The translations under genes and the position numbers were made by a program. A stretch of 64,000 bases of DNA from an uncultured Prevotella sp. (GTDB lineage Bacteria; Bacteroidota; Bacteroidia; Bacteroidales; Bacteroidaceae), in the NCBI GenBank assembly GCA_905233165.1, contig CAJODL010000001.1:62001-126000 (forward strand), in the 5' to 3' direction. The notes under the pieces were generated by a model. That model did not search any database. It worked only from the letters and a program-made list of their open reading frames with translations, and was not told where the DNA came from. Below are positions 1 to 10,598 of this stretch, piece after piece. The first letter of the stretch is position 1, and each line of letters opens with the position of its first letter.

Positions 1-27
1 ATTGTCTTCATAGTTGTATACAATATT

Positions 28-3000
28 TTAGAAGTCAACGGTGAGACTGAAGGTGTAGTTCTTTGTACGTGGCAACTTACCCTTATCCTGTGCAGGATTA
101 TAGGTTGATGCCGAAATATCTGGGTCAACACCTGTATATTTTGTAATTACGAATGGGTTATACGCAGTAAAAGATAATGCACAACGTGACAGAGGTACAC
201 CCCACTTTTTAAGCACAGCTTTTCTGATTGTATAAGACAATGTCATATGTCCGCAACGAAGATAAGAACCATCCTCAACGAAACGGTCAGATATAAGTCT
301 GTTGTAGTTTGAGTCACCACCATACATAGCACGAGGTATAGATGTTATATCACCCTCCTTACGCCAACGATAGTTTACAGCCTCACTCTGGTTGTTGTTT
401 GTTGACATTGCCTCATTGTCAAGACGTGCAAGGTTTATGATATCGACACCGACACGATATGTGAACTGGGCATTAAATCTCCAGTCACCATAATTGAGTG
501 AGAAGCCGAAGCCACCAGTCAACTTAGGCAAAGAAGAACCGAGATATACGATATCCAGATTGTTTATCTGACCATCATGGTTTATATCTTCATATATTGC
601 ATCACCACCCTTGAAGGAGTAGTTCTTACCAGTTCCAACATTTGTAAAATTAAACTTCTGTTGCAGCGGAGCACCTTGTTCGTCAGTAATTATTTGTCCA
701 TCTGCATTGGTTGCAACAGGGAAAGTAACACCATTATTTATTGCATTCTGCAATGTAGCGACACCATTCACAGAACCATCAGCATTGAATACTCTAAATC
801 CGTCAAGCGATTCTGGAACGACATTTCCTGTCACCATATTCTTAGCAGTCTCATATTGGTATTGATATACTCCCTTGTAACGGAATCCGTAAATAGAGTT
901 CAGAGGATTCTTAACCTTAACATATGACAGAACCTGTCTGTTATTATTCTCAAATGTACTGTTCATACCTCTGAGCACATTCTCATCCATTTCGAGCAAC
1001 TCGCTTCGGTTGTTAGCAAAGTTGACATTCACATCCACAAAGAACTTACCTTTCTTGATGAGTTTATTTGTGTTAATATGGAATTCCCAACCAGTATTAC
1101 GGAGTTTGCCGGTGTTTCTGTAATCAAGTGCTGTAAAACCAGCATTTGATGGTATTACATATCCACCCATAAGCATGTCTGAACGTGTAGAGTTATACAT
1201 TTCAAATGTTGCTGTGATACGATCATTCAGGAAACCGAGGTCAAAGCCCAAGCCGAATGTGTTTACTTTTTCCCATCTAAGGTCTGTAAGTCTCAGGTTT
1301 TTAGGAGCCATCGTATTCATACCAAGGTATGATGCAGCAGACACATACTGTGATGTATAAAGATAGTTCTTGTTTGGAGCATTACCCACAAGTCCCCATG
1401 ATGGACGGATAGAGAGCATGCTAAGCCAATTTCCTTTTATTGACTCCATAAATTTCTCATCGATAGCATTCCAACGAAGAGATACTGCAGGGAAATAACC
1501 CCATCTTTTCTGAGGACCAAACTTAGTAGTACCATCTATACGCAGAGATACATCAATCATGTAACGACTCTTGTATGCATAGTGGTTAGAGAAAGTAAAG
1601 TACAACTGCTTATCCTCAAAGTAGTAAGCACTTGGATTTGTTACTATACCACCAGCTGTTGGTGACTCTACCCCACCAGATGCCAAGCCTGTACCAGAAA
1701 CGCCCTGACCTGTCTGTGAACCTGTCTTCAATTCGAAGCGTCCCATCGTTATCATAGAGTGGTCCTTGTTCTTGAATGATGGCGTGAAAGTCAGAGTATG
1801 TTTCGTTCCGAAGTATACATTCTTAGCACTTCCTTCATAAGAAGTATTTACGCCAGAAGACCAGTTCACGGATGTGAGGGCCTGAGGATAGAACTTATCT
1901 GTATAGTTATTATATACATCCATATAAACCTGACCTCTCCAAGTAAGACGATGATGATCTTCATCCATACCGAGAAGTTCATAATTAAGGATGAGTTCAG
2001 GAATAATGCTGTATCTTGACTCGTTAAACTTTGCCAGATGTGCTACAGCCACAGGGTTCTCTGTCTTACGCTGGTCATTTTCAAAAACCTGATTACCAAT
2101 GTATGGTCCTGACTGTATCATATTGTAATATGTACCAAGAGAGTTACCATTCTTATCCTCCTCATAGATAGCCATGTTAGGCATTTTTATGAGAGCTGTA
2201 CCATAAAGGTTTGAATAGTTGTGGTTATACTTTGTATATACGAGGGAGAAGTTTGTCTGTACACGTATGCGTTCAGAAATGTTGTAGTCAAGGTTTACAC
2301 GTGTTGACAAACGTCTCATTTTATCCTCAATAGAAGTACCGCGCTCCTGGTCGAAACCACCTGAGAGACGGAATACAGCCTTCTCACCACCACCCTGGAT
2401 AGTAACGTAGTGGTTCTGCAGGATACCTGTCTGTGTTACAGCATCCAACCAGTCTGTATTGTTGTTATACTGCTGATACTCTGAGAAATCAGGATTATAG
2501 TTTATCTCATTTACGTTTGCCGATGCAGCATCATCCTGTTTTGGGTTGAAGTATGCTTCTTTCAGCAACATTGTATAGTCATCACCACTGAGCAGTTTTG
2601 CACCAGCGCCCTGTGTCTTAAATGTCACCTTACCAGAATAAGTAACTTTTGGTTTTCCACGAGTACCACGTTTTGTAGTAAGCTCTATGACACCATTACC
2701 ACCCTTTGAACCGTATATAGCAGTTGCAGCAGCATCCTTGAGTACTGTAATAGATGCGATATCCTCTGTATTTACGTTAAGGAGTTCTGCAAACTGCTCT
2801 TCGTTAGCTGTTGAGCTGTCGAAGTTTGTCAGATCAAGCTCTTCACGCACGTTGCCATCGACAACAATCAGAGGGTTTGAAGAAGTAGCGCCAGAAAGTG
2901 ATGTAGAACCACGCAGACGCATTGTAGAACCAGAACCCAGTCCGCCACCATTACCTACGATATCAAGTCCGGCGATACGACCTTGAAGAGCCTCGTCAAT

Positions 3001-3453
3001 AGATGTAATACCAAGCCCTTCAAATTCTTTTGTCGAGATTGACTGTTGTGAGAAAGAAACCTCACGTTCAGGGATAGGCAGGCCGTTACCAGTCATACGT
3101 TTCTTTGACTTTACAGTCACCTCCTGAAGGACAGTCTTTGACTCGAGTTTAACATCGTATGTGGTCTTATCAATCTTCATTGTCTGGGTATCAAGTCCCA
3201 CATACGAGAACCTAATCCTATCACGGCTGTTCTTCACCTTCATGGTAAAATTACCGTTCATGTCAGTAATAGCAGACTCTATGATACGTCCACTACCATC
3301 TATCTCACACACGGTAGCTCCCATAAGGGGTCCGAAGTCATCGGAAACGACACCATGTACAGACGTTATGTCTTGTGCATAAGCAGGCACCAAAGCTAAG
3401 GCTGAGACAAATGCCAAGACAGCTATCTTAATATATTGTTTCATAGTAATCAT
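28..3453 (-). CDS. SusC/RagA-family TonB-linked outer membrane protein
   Basis: 1141 aa; signal peptide, N-terminal carboxypeptidase-like repeat (VHGVVSDDFGPLMGATV..), plug motif IVVDG..., VLKDAAATAIYGSKGGNGVI, beta-barrel C-terminus ending FSLTVDF. Confidence 0.96.
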   Translation of the reverse strand: MITMKQYIKIAVLAFVSALALVPAYAQDITSVHGVVSDDFGPLMGATVCEIDGSGRIIESAITDMNGNFTMKVKNSRDRIRFSYVGLDTQTMKIDKTTYDVKLESKTVLQEVTVKSKKRMTGNGLPIPEREVSFSQQSISTKEFEGLGITSIDEALQGRIAGLDIVGNGGGLGSGSTMRLRGSTSLSGATSSNPLIVVDGNVREELDLTNFDSSTANEEQFAELLNVNTEDIASITVLKDAAATAIYGSKGGNGVIELTTKRGTRGKPKVTYSGKVTFKTQGAGAKLLSGDDYTMLLKEAYFNPKQDDAASANVNEINYNPDFSEYQQYNNNTDWLDAVTQTGILQNHYVTIQGGGEKAVFRLSGGFDQERGTSIEDKMRRLSTRVNLDYNISERIRVQTNFSLVYTKYNHNYSNLYGTALIKMPNMAIYEEDKNGNSLGTYYNMIQSGPYIGNQVFENDQRKTENPVAVAHLAKFNESRYSIIPELILNYELLGMDEDHHRLTWRGQVYMDVYNNYTDKFYPQALTSVNWSSGVNTSYEGSAKNVYFGTKHTLTFTPSFKNKDHSMITMGRFELKTGSQTGQGVSGTGLASGGVESPTAGGIVTNPSAYYFEDKQLYFTFSNHYAYKSRYMIDVSLRIDGTTKFGPQKRWGYFPAVSLRWNAIDEKFMESIKGNWLSMLSIRPSWGLVGNAPNKNYLYTSQYVSAASYLGMNTMAPKNLRLTDLRWEKVNTFGLGFDLGFLNDRITATFEMYNSTRSDMLMGGYVIPSNAGFTALDYRNTGKLRNTGWEFHINTNKLIKKGKFFVDVNVNFANNRSELLEMDENVLRGMNSTFENNNRQVLSYVKVKNPLNSIYGFRYKGVYQYQYETAKNMVTGNVVPESLDGFRVFNADGSVNGVATLQNAINNGVTFPVATNADGQIITDEQGAPLQQKFNFTNVGTGKNYSFKGGDAIYEDINHDGQINNLDIVYLGSSLPKLTGGFGFSLNYGDWRFNAQFTYRVGVDIINLARLDNEAMSTNNNQSEAVNYRWRKEGDITSIPRAMYGGDSNYNRLISDRFVEDGSYLRCGHMTLSYTIRKAVLKKWGVPLSRCALSFTAYNPFVITKYTGVDPDISASTYNPAQDKGKLPRTKNYTFSLTVDF

Positions 3454-3477
3454 TGATTTTATATCAGGTTATTATGC

Positions 3478-6315
3478 TCATGGTTTGGTCGGCAGTTTAG
3501 CCCTTTCCCACCACTTCTTCTGCTGTATCTTGTCGTAGCAGAGTACACCATTTATCTTATGGACAACAATGTATGATGAAGCTGCTATTTTGCTTCTATA
3601 CACATTGTTTGCAGTTAACGCATCTGCACCACTCGACAATTCTATCCACATCTCACGACCAGGCTTGTTGTAGTATTCGGAAGCAAAAGGTATAGAAGAA
3701 TCATTACCCTTACCTTTTACACTACCAGAGGTAGCATTGGTCGTTACTTCTACAGTATAGAAACGCTTGCTTGTCATGTTAAGAGTACCCGTCTCATATT
3801 CTGTACCACTACAAGGTGTACCACCAACATATACAGAATTATCCTGTATGTGATATTTTACGAAATTTACAATAATATTAGCGGTGGTATCTTGTGCTGC
3901 TTTTAACTCTGCATCTGTAAGGCTGGGATAATTTGTTGTATTTATCTTGTCATAATCCTCCCATGTAGGCAGATATCCTGCATCTATCCAAGCCTTTACA
4001 TATGTATCCTTTGGCACATAAACTGTATAGTTATAGTTATCAAAACCTCTATAGTTGAAGTCATTCATCAAACAAACATACTTTGAGTTTGTACTTGAGG
4101 ACAATATATATTGTGTTTGAGCTTCTTTTGAAGGGTTATATATCATATTATAGAATAAATTGTCACCACCTTCTTTGTCAGCCTCTTCTTTCAACAGTCT
4201 GTATAATGACTTTGAAGCTGTCTGAGGAATGCGCGACTTAACTGATGTATTATCTATTGACGCATCAGCAACAATACCATAGGTATTACCGTTACTTTCC
4301 GGATATATATTGTCAACAGGAATGTCATAGTTATACTCCATCTGCAGACCACCTCTTATTTTTGTACTCGTACCAGTACCCTTAACGCTAACAGTAGAAC
4401 CAGCCTTTGTTTTATAGAATTCTTGTGAAGCGCTGACATCGCCCAATACAATAGCGTTGTCCAAATAGTCAAATAACCTGTTAGCAACAATGGTAGATGA
4501 TACATCTTCAGTACCTGAAGTACTTATATTAAGTGTACCATCTGCATGAACACTATTTATCTTATATGCTTTTGCGACAACAGCACCTTTTGGTCCATGA
4601 ATACCAGCTGTATCAACATAACACTCATAGAGCCAAGGTTTTTCCATTCCCCAAGAACATGGGTCAACAAAGCGTACTACTTTTCTGTTCTTTACATCAT
4701 TGGTATTACCTTTTGATACAACCATGTTATAAGGTATCATGACATTGAACTTTGAGTCCATAGCTGTGAGATATGGTGTAAAGTCAAGGTCATAATCAGA
4801 GTTAGGACTTCCTGAAACACGTCCCTGCATAGCCTTGTATATAACTTGGAATGACAGTTCGTCTGGTTTTGCTGGGTCAGGCTCACCACCATACATAAGT
4901 GCTGGGAATGTTACAGCAGAGAACTCTGCTGGTTCAAATACCTTGTTAACCACATATACGACACCATTACATCCCATGTAACACTTTACTATGTTCCCCT
5001 CCACGATGTTAAGAGGCATCTGGGCATCATTCTGTACAGACTCAAATTTTGAAGGTACTGTAGCTGCAAATGAACCGAATGTGTTGACATTTATGAGTTT
5101 AGCAATCGTTTCAAGGGCTATATTCTCAACAGAACCATATCTATCTATCAATGTTTTTCCGACACCACTTGTGAGCCATGCATTCATAGCCTCATCGGTA
5201 GGAACGAGCATCACACCAGCATCATTCTTCATAGTAAGCTCTGAAGCAGTGTATTGGTTCCATCCTGGATCTAATTTCAACAGCGTGATACTCAAGTTAT
5301 CGGCACTTTTTCCTGTAGGAGATGTATATGAATGATTAGTACTGCTGTTAAGGTAACGCAACACATACAAATCCTTGTCAGCCAGTTCTGGATGTTGTCT
5401 GTCAAACACCAGTTTTTCGTTTTCAGACATTGTAACCTTCTCAGGAGCGCTGAAACGAGAAAGGAAACTTGCCCATCTGGTAGTACCTATATCTTTTTTC
5501 TCATCACGAATAATGGCTGCCATATTAGGATTGGTTTCCATTACACCGTTTACTACATATATGTAACCATTCTTACATGTCTGCTCTTTGCTTATCACCT
5601 TCTTACCACTTATCCATGAGTCATTGATATTGTCAGACACACCGTTAGAGATAATCTTCAGGTCTGTATCCTTAATATTATTCTTCTGCATGTATGCAGG
5701 CAGGAAGTGTATCATAGGAGTAGGCGAATCGTCCTGCAGGATATATATTGGCTTGTTTGCATCCTTTACTTCTTTCCACGCTTTGTTTACAGGGTCACCT
5801 GGTAAGCCTGGGTTAGTTGGGAATTCTGAAGGATTCATTACAGGCACATTATCATATATGCTTGCTGCTGTTTCACGACGCATACATGCACCCTTCTCTG
5901 GGTCACCATTAACGGTTGTAGCCTCTGTATTTGACATCAGCTCTATGAGGTATGCATTGTTAATCATGGTACCATTGAAGAGCTGTTTCTTCTGGGGCAT
6001 TGTCAGTTCATCATATGATGTGACTCCCCATGAATTGCTGCTAAACCATTTGTCGTATTCTTCATCGGAGGCGACAAATAGCGTTTTTGAACCTGTCTGC
6101 GAGAGGACTTCTGCCTGATCAAGATCATTAATGAGACGAATCGTGTAATTAAACGACTTGCCATCAATACCCTCTTGCAACCTTTCATAGATGGAATTAC
6201 CCAACCATTCAGGCTGCCCTGTGAGAATAAGAGAGTCCTTGTCGCATGACTGCAAAGCCCCCACTGCCAGCAAAGTAAAAAGGGCTAGTTTCATTTTTGC
6301 AATCTTGTTAATCAT
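3478..6315 (-). CDS. Fasciclin (FAS1)-domain lipoprotein, multi-domain, directly upstream of SusC
   Basis: 945 aa; lipobox ..LLAVGALQSC; FAS1-like blocks (SKTLFVASDEEYDKWF, VMLVPTDEAMNAWL, TVYVPKDTYVKAWI); clear paralogue of 51117..53639. Confidence 0.85.
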   Translation of the reverse strand: MINKIAKMKLALFTLLAVGALQSCDKDSLILTGQPEWLGNSIYERLQEGIDGKSFNYTIRLINDLDQAEVLSQTGSKTLFVASDEEYDKWFSSNSWGVTSYDELTMPQKKQLFNGTMINNAYLIELMSNTEATTVNGDPEKGACMRRETAASIYDNVPVMNPSEFPTNPGLPGDPVNKAWKEVKDANKPIYILQDDSPTPMIHFLPAYMQKNNIKDTDLKIISNGVSDNINDSWISGKKVISKEQTCKNGYIYVVNGVMETNPNMAAIIRDEKKDIGTTRWASFLSRFSAPEKVTMSENEKLVFDRQHPELADKDLYVLRYLNSSTNHSYTSPTGKSADNLSITLLKLDPGWNQYTASELTMKNDAGVMLVPTDEAMNAWLTSGVGKTLIDRYGSVENIALETIAKLINVNTFGSFAATVPSKFESVQNDAQMPLNIVEGNIVKCYMGCNGVVYVVNKVFEPAEFSAVTFPALMYGGEPDPAKPDELSFQVIYKAMQGRVSGSPNSDYDLDFTPYLTAMDSKFNVMIPYNMVVSKGNTNDVKNRKVVRFVDPCSWGMEKPWLYECYVDTAGIHGPKGAVVAKAYKINSVHADGTLNISTSGTEDVSSTIVANRLFDYLDNAIVLGDVSASQEFYKTKAGSTVSVKGTGTSTKIRGGLQMEYNYDIPVDNIYPESNGNTYGIVADASIDNTSVKSRIPQTASKSLYRLLKEEADKEGGDNLFYNMIYNPSKEAQTQYILSSSTNSKYVCLMNDFNYRGFDNYNYTVYVPKDTYVKAWIDAGYLPTWEDYDKINTTNYPSLTDAELKAAQDTTANIIVNFVKYHIQDNSVYVGGTPCSGTEYETGTLNMTSKRFYTVEVTTNATSGSVKGKGNDSSIPFASEYYNKPGREMWIELSSGADALTANNVYRSKIAASSYIVVHKINGVLCYDKIQQKKWWERAKLPTKP

Positions 6316-6469
6316 CGGTTAGTAATTTTAATTTTTATTTTTAGTATATTTTGATTTTACGAATAATCTCTTCAAGTGGGATTTTCATCCAATATTTTCT
6401 CCTCTCTCCTCTTCTCTTATATAAATAATGTTCGCGTACTTATTATATTATATATTTATTATAAAAACC

Positions 6470-6504
6470 CGTAAGGGTTGGGAGTCGAGCTCCCAATCCT
6501 TACG
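6470..6504 (-). terminator. Rho-independent terminator downstream of the 1246-aa secreted protein gene
   Basis: Stem CGTAAGGgTTGGGAG / CTCCCAAtCCTTACG, about 15 bp; minus strand continues GGGTTTTTAT. Confidence 0.85.
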
Positions 6505-6518
6505 TTTTATAGAGATAT

Positions 6519-9500
6519 TTACTTGATTATAGCACCAGTAGCTGTGAAGATCTTACCATTCTTGATGATAAAGAGCTTACCATTCTTGAAGTACTTGCCG
6601 TTAACAAGCTTCTTGACAGCCTTAGCTCCTACCTCAGAAATGCTTGTTGCTTTCTTAGCTTTATCAAGAGCGTCCTTAAGTGCAGTTACAGCATCATCGA
6701 GTTCCTGCTGAGTAGCTTCTGTGTTATCATTAACTAAAATAGCAGTGTCGATAGCACCCTTCAGTTCTGCAGCAACTTCTTTATATTCTTCATTATTTGC
6801 TATTGACTCATAGTATGTTGTAGCCTCTGTAATGAGAGCTGTCAAAGGAGCATGAGGATTGAAAACAGGAGTTACTGGGTCACAAGACTTTGTCTGAGCA
6901 CCTAAGTAATCCCACTTTGCACTTTCAAATCCATAGCCAATGAGCTTCCAGTTAGAGAATGCACACCAGTCATTTGTAGTAGCTGGGCCCTGCTTCTTCA
7001 AGCCTATAGTGATTGTGTCACTTGGGTTATAAATAGCAAAGTATATCTTATTTACATAGAAGTCACCAGCAGCAAAGAACTGTGAGGTAGATGCAAGATT
7101 GTTTGGCATGTACCAAGGAGTTTCATCACCTTGCTCTGCAAACGGCTTGAATGAAGTAGTACCCGCGATACTTGGATCTTCATTTATTGCTTCAGCTGAA
7201 ATGTGACGTACAGGACACTCGAATACTTCTGGATCAAATCCTTCTGATTCTACGATAGAATAGAGGGCTGGAGCAGACTCTGTTCCTGCAACTACTGCAG
7301 GCCAATCCTGTGCTATTTCACCTGCACGATAGAAGCCCTGAACCTGTATCTCATAAACACCTGCTGGAAGACCAGTAAACTTCTGATAAACATTGTAGTT
7401 CTCCTTGTTGAAGAACTCTGCAACCATGTTAGTTCCATCTACAGTCATGTTGCTCTCTGCGTCTGTCCAACCAGTAGCAGAAGCCATATTAGCATTCTTG
7501 ATAACGCTTGTGAAGTCAACAGGATCGTCGTCAGAGCCTGAATCCTTCGGAATCTTCAAAGCCTCGAGAGCTTTGCCAATCTGTCCGATAATAGTAGTTG
7601 CTGCTTCAGTTGTTACTGTTGGCAGAAGTGTCTCTTCATCTTCATAAGCATCAGCAGCTTGTCCCTGCAACTTCTTAGCATCAGTAAGAGCCTGTTCTGA
7701 AGCTGTATCCTTATATTTCACGAGAGCATCTTCAAGGTCCTTAATTTGCTGGTTCAACTCTGCGAATACTTCCTCAGAAGATTCCTTCTCTGTGTTGAAT
7801 GCATAAATTTCACTCAGCATATTGAACATAGCCTTACCGTCTGAATGAGAAACTGCACCAGCACGTGACTTAAGATCCTGCAACTTTGCCTGCAGCTCTG
7901 TTCCGATGTGAGCTGTCTCAAGAGATGCTACAGCCTTTGTGAACTCAGGCTCGATGATGTCTGCCTGGAATCCCTGATAAATCAGTTTGAAGTTAGCGAA
8001 GATTGTCCAGTTGTCAAGACCATAGTTATTACCCTTGACACCGATGCGAAGTGGATCACCCTGCTTTGCTACGAGACCAAATGCAGAAACTGTATATTCA
8101 CCAGCAGCGAAAGACTCACCAGCAGATCCCATTCCGTCAGGATAGATAAACTGTCCGAGTGGGTCAGTATATGTATCAGTCTTTGTGAAGAATGCCTCTT
8201 CTGCTGTATGTCCGTATGCGTACGAGATAGAAAGGTCACCAGTATTATCGTTCAGATAAACGTTAGCCTTGTTAGGTGTCCAGTTGCCGAAGTTAGGCTG
8301 AGGAAGAAGTTCACCAGTCTGTGTGTTAAAATAGTAACCCCAAGATGCTGCTCCACGACCAGCACGTGTGAAGCCCTGTACCTGAATCTGATATACACCT
8401 ACAGGAGCATTCTCAACAATCTGGTAGAAGTCGAAGTCTTTACCGTTCCAGCACTCACCGCACTTGTCGCCTGTGCTGATACGCCAGTTACAACCATCTG
8501 TCTTGTTTCCTTCAACTACCCAACCTTTTGTAGGATCAGTTACAAGATTCTGTGTGAAGTCAGCATTCTTCAGGTATGTATCTGAGATATCTGTACCAGG
8601 CTGGATGTGAGACTTCACATTATTCATTTCAGTCTGAACTGCAGTATTTTCATCATTTACTTCTGATGTAGAAAGATCATCATCTGCAATAGTTGCTCTC
8701 TGCTGGAGCATTGAAGCCAGTTTATCAGTATAATCAGAGAACTGTGGATCATCTACCAGTTTCTGAGCGTCAACAAGAGTTTGTTCATACTTTGCCCAAG
8801 CAGCAATGTTCTCTGCTACTGTAGAGTCTTCATATTCCTTTGCAGCCTTGTAAGCAGCCTGGATAGCTTCGTCACCTTCAGCGGTTCTGACAGCGGCAAC
8901 CTTTGCTGCCAAACCACTTACATACTGCTTAGATGCCTTACCTTCATATGTTTCATTAAATGTAGCTGCATATGACTCAGCTGAAGTACCAGTATAGTAC
9001 AACTTGAAGTTATCAACCTTATACCAGTAGTTGTCTGCAGTTACAGCAGCAATCTTCAATCCCTCATTTTCTGCGTCAACAACGAATGGAAGTTCGATAA
9101 GCACACCTGTGCCCTTGTCTACAGATGGCTTAGAAGCAGTCTTTTCACCTACTGTAAGAACCATGTCATGTCCAGCATCTGTTGCCATAACAGCTGTCAA
9201 CTTATAAACACCTACAGGAATAGGTTTTGATGTCTGAGACACTTCATTACCAGCTGACCAGATATTGAAGAGGTATGCACCACTTGAACCAGTCATCTTG
9301 TAAGTATCATTTGTTGTTGACTTTGCACCATGATCATTTGATGTCTTGTATGTCCATCCGTTTGTGTTACCAGTTTCAAAGTCTGGATTGACAATATACA
9401 ATTCTGTAACATCAGCAGGAGATTCTGGTGTTGCATGTTCAATTTGCCAAGCCTGATAATCAGCATTCAACTGAGCCAAGACTGATTTCAGACGCTCTGC

Positions 9501-10259
9501 ATTCTCAAGAGTACCCAACTGCTCACCAATCTGCTCAGCGTAGCTGTCGATAGGGAACTTCTCTTCTGATTCCTCAAAAATCTCCTGCATTCTGGTAACC
9601 AGAGCTGTAGCTGCATTCCATTCAGCTACGGCCTCAGGAGCACCCATTGACCACAATGACCATACCGTAGCAACCACGTTGCCAGTATTGTTCATAGTGT
9701 AATCACCTGTTGAGGAGCTACCACTACGAGCCTTGTCGTCTGGGGTTACTTTTGGATTTACGCCATCATCGGATACTAGACCAACAAGGTTGTTTGGTCT
9801 CAAGTGGCTTACAAATGTAAAGTTGTTGTCACCATCGAAGGTCAACTTCCAGTACGTTTTTTCATCTTTGTCTCCTGAGTCTGAATAAATCGTACCATTG
9901 TTGTCAAACAACTGTACCCATGAATTCTTAACTTGTAGTCCGTCTGGGCTCATGTCAGAAATACGATAATACCCTGCATAGGTATCAGGATCAGAAAAAC
10001 GAACCTGATGACCATAAGGAGATGTTTCAGGCATTTCCTTTTCAGGACCTACAACACAAGCCTGTGTCCACCAGTTATTACCAGCGACGAACCAACTCTG
10101 TACTGCCTCATTCTTGAGATAGTACACTGTAGAACCATCTGCGATAATTGTTGTTGTCTTCGCAAGTGAAGTAGCTGGATCATTCCAACCTTCAGGCTGC
10201 GCGAAGGACATCACACTTGACAGAAGTCCTACAACTAAAAGAAATAGATTTTTCTTCAT
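6519..10259 (-). CDS. Large secreted protein with several carbohydrate-binding-like (jelly-roll) modules separated by FIVAR-like helical segments, with C-terminal GKY..NGK tag
   Basis: 1246 aa; signal peptide MKKNLFLLVVGLLSSVMSFAQ; repeated (G/A)VY.(I/L).(V/A).G/M blocks (VGVYKLTAVMATDAG, VGVYQIQVQGFTRAGRG, AGVYEIQVQGFYRAGE); helical spacers; C-terminal GKYFKNGKLFIIKNGKIFTATGAIIK. Confidence 0.8.
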   Translation of the reverse strand: MKKNLFLLVVGLLSSVMSFAQPEGWNDPATSLAKTTTIIADGSTVYYLKNEAVQSWFVAGNNWWTQACVVGPEKEMPETSPYGHQVRFSDPDTYAGYYRISDMSPDGLQVKNSWVQLFDNNGTIYSDSGDKDEKTYWKLTFDGDNNFTFVSHLRPNNLVGLVSDDGVNPKVTPDDKARSGSSSTGDYTMNNTGNVVATVWSLWSMGAPEAVAEWNAATALVTRMQEIFEESEEKFPIDSYAEQIGEQLGTLENAERLKSVLAQLNADYQAWQIEHATPESPADVTELYIVNPDFETGNTNGWTYKTSNDHGAKSTTNDTYKMTGSSGAYLFNIWSAGNEVSQTSKPIPVGVYKLTAVMATDAGHDMVLTVGEKTASKPSVDKGTGVLIELPFVVDAENEGLKIAAVTADNYWYKVDNFKLYYTGTSAESYAATFNETYEGKASKQYVSGLAAKVAAVRTAEGDEAIQAAYKAAKEYEDSTVAENIAAWAKYEQTLVDAQKLVDDPQFSDYTDKLASMLQQRATIADDDLSTSEVNDENTAVQTEMNNVKSHIQPGTDISDTYLKNADFTQNLVTDPTKGWVVEGNKTDGCNWRISTGDKCGECWNGKDFDFYQIVENAPVGVYQIQVQGFTRAGRGAASWGYYFNTQTGELLPQPNFGNWTPNKANVYLNDNTGDLSISYAYGHTAEEAFFTKTDTYTDPLGQFIYPDGMGSAGESFAAGEYTVSAFGLVAKQGDPLRIGVKGNNYGLDNWTIFANFKLIYQGFQADIIEPEFTKAVASLETAHIGTELQAKLQDLKSRAGAVSHSDGKAMFNMLSEIYAFNTEKESSEEVFAELNQQIKDLEDALVKYKDTASEQALTDAKKLQGQAADAYEDEETLLPTVTTEAATTIIGQIGKALEALKIPKDSGSDDDPVDFTSVIKNANMASATGWTDAESNMTVDGTNMVAEFFNKENYNVYQKFTGLPAGVYEIQVQGFYRAGEIAQDWPAVVAGTESAPALYSIVESEGFDPEVFECPVRHISAEAINEDPSIAGTTSFKPFAEQGDETPWYMPNNLASTSQFFAAGDFYVNKIYFAIYNPSDTITIGLKKQGPATTNDWCAFSNWKLIGYGFESAKWDYLGAQTKSCDPVTPVFNPHAPLTALITEATTYYESIANNEEYKEVAAELKGAIDTAILVNDNTEATQQELDDAVTALKDALDKAKKATSISEVGAKAVKKLVNGKYFKNGKLFIIKNGKIFTATGAIIK

Positions 10260-10332
10260 AGTTTTTGTTTTTTAATGTTAGTAAATAAGTTAATTATAAA
10301 AAATGGGTTGTTGATTTCTATCAATCAGCGCA

Positions 10333-10363
10333 CAAATATACCTATTTCCTAAGACTCACGCAA
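10333..10363 (-). promoter_or_regulatory. Bacteroidota-type promoter (-33 TTG / -7 TATATTTG, 20-nt spacer) for 6519..10259
   Basis: Minus strand TTG-cgtgagtcttaggaaatagg-TATATTTG. Confidence 0.7.
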
Positions 10364-10598
10364 GAAAAATTTGTAAAAATTTCTCCCACCATCTTAAATT
10401 TTAACATTTCACCCCCGAAATTGCAACTTTAACATAGCAAAGAGTTACCTGAAATACCAAATATTTTCTCTGTAATTACATAACCTCCCTTTTTTCGGCA
10501 CTCACACGAGCTTTCTTACATGAAGGATTTTTATTTATCCCCTCTGATAGTTTTTGCTTACACCCCGAGAGATTTTTATTTACCTCTCGGGAGATTTT

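Noticed and set aside
5588-6118. 176-aa ORF on + strand
   Set aside because: Antisense to the FAS1 lipoprotein gene; no independent support.
7908-8585. 225-aa ORF on + strand
   Set aside because: Antisense to the well-supported 6519..10259 CDS, low-complexity Cys/Leu/Ser-rich translation, no recognisable domain or promoter.
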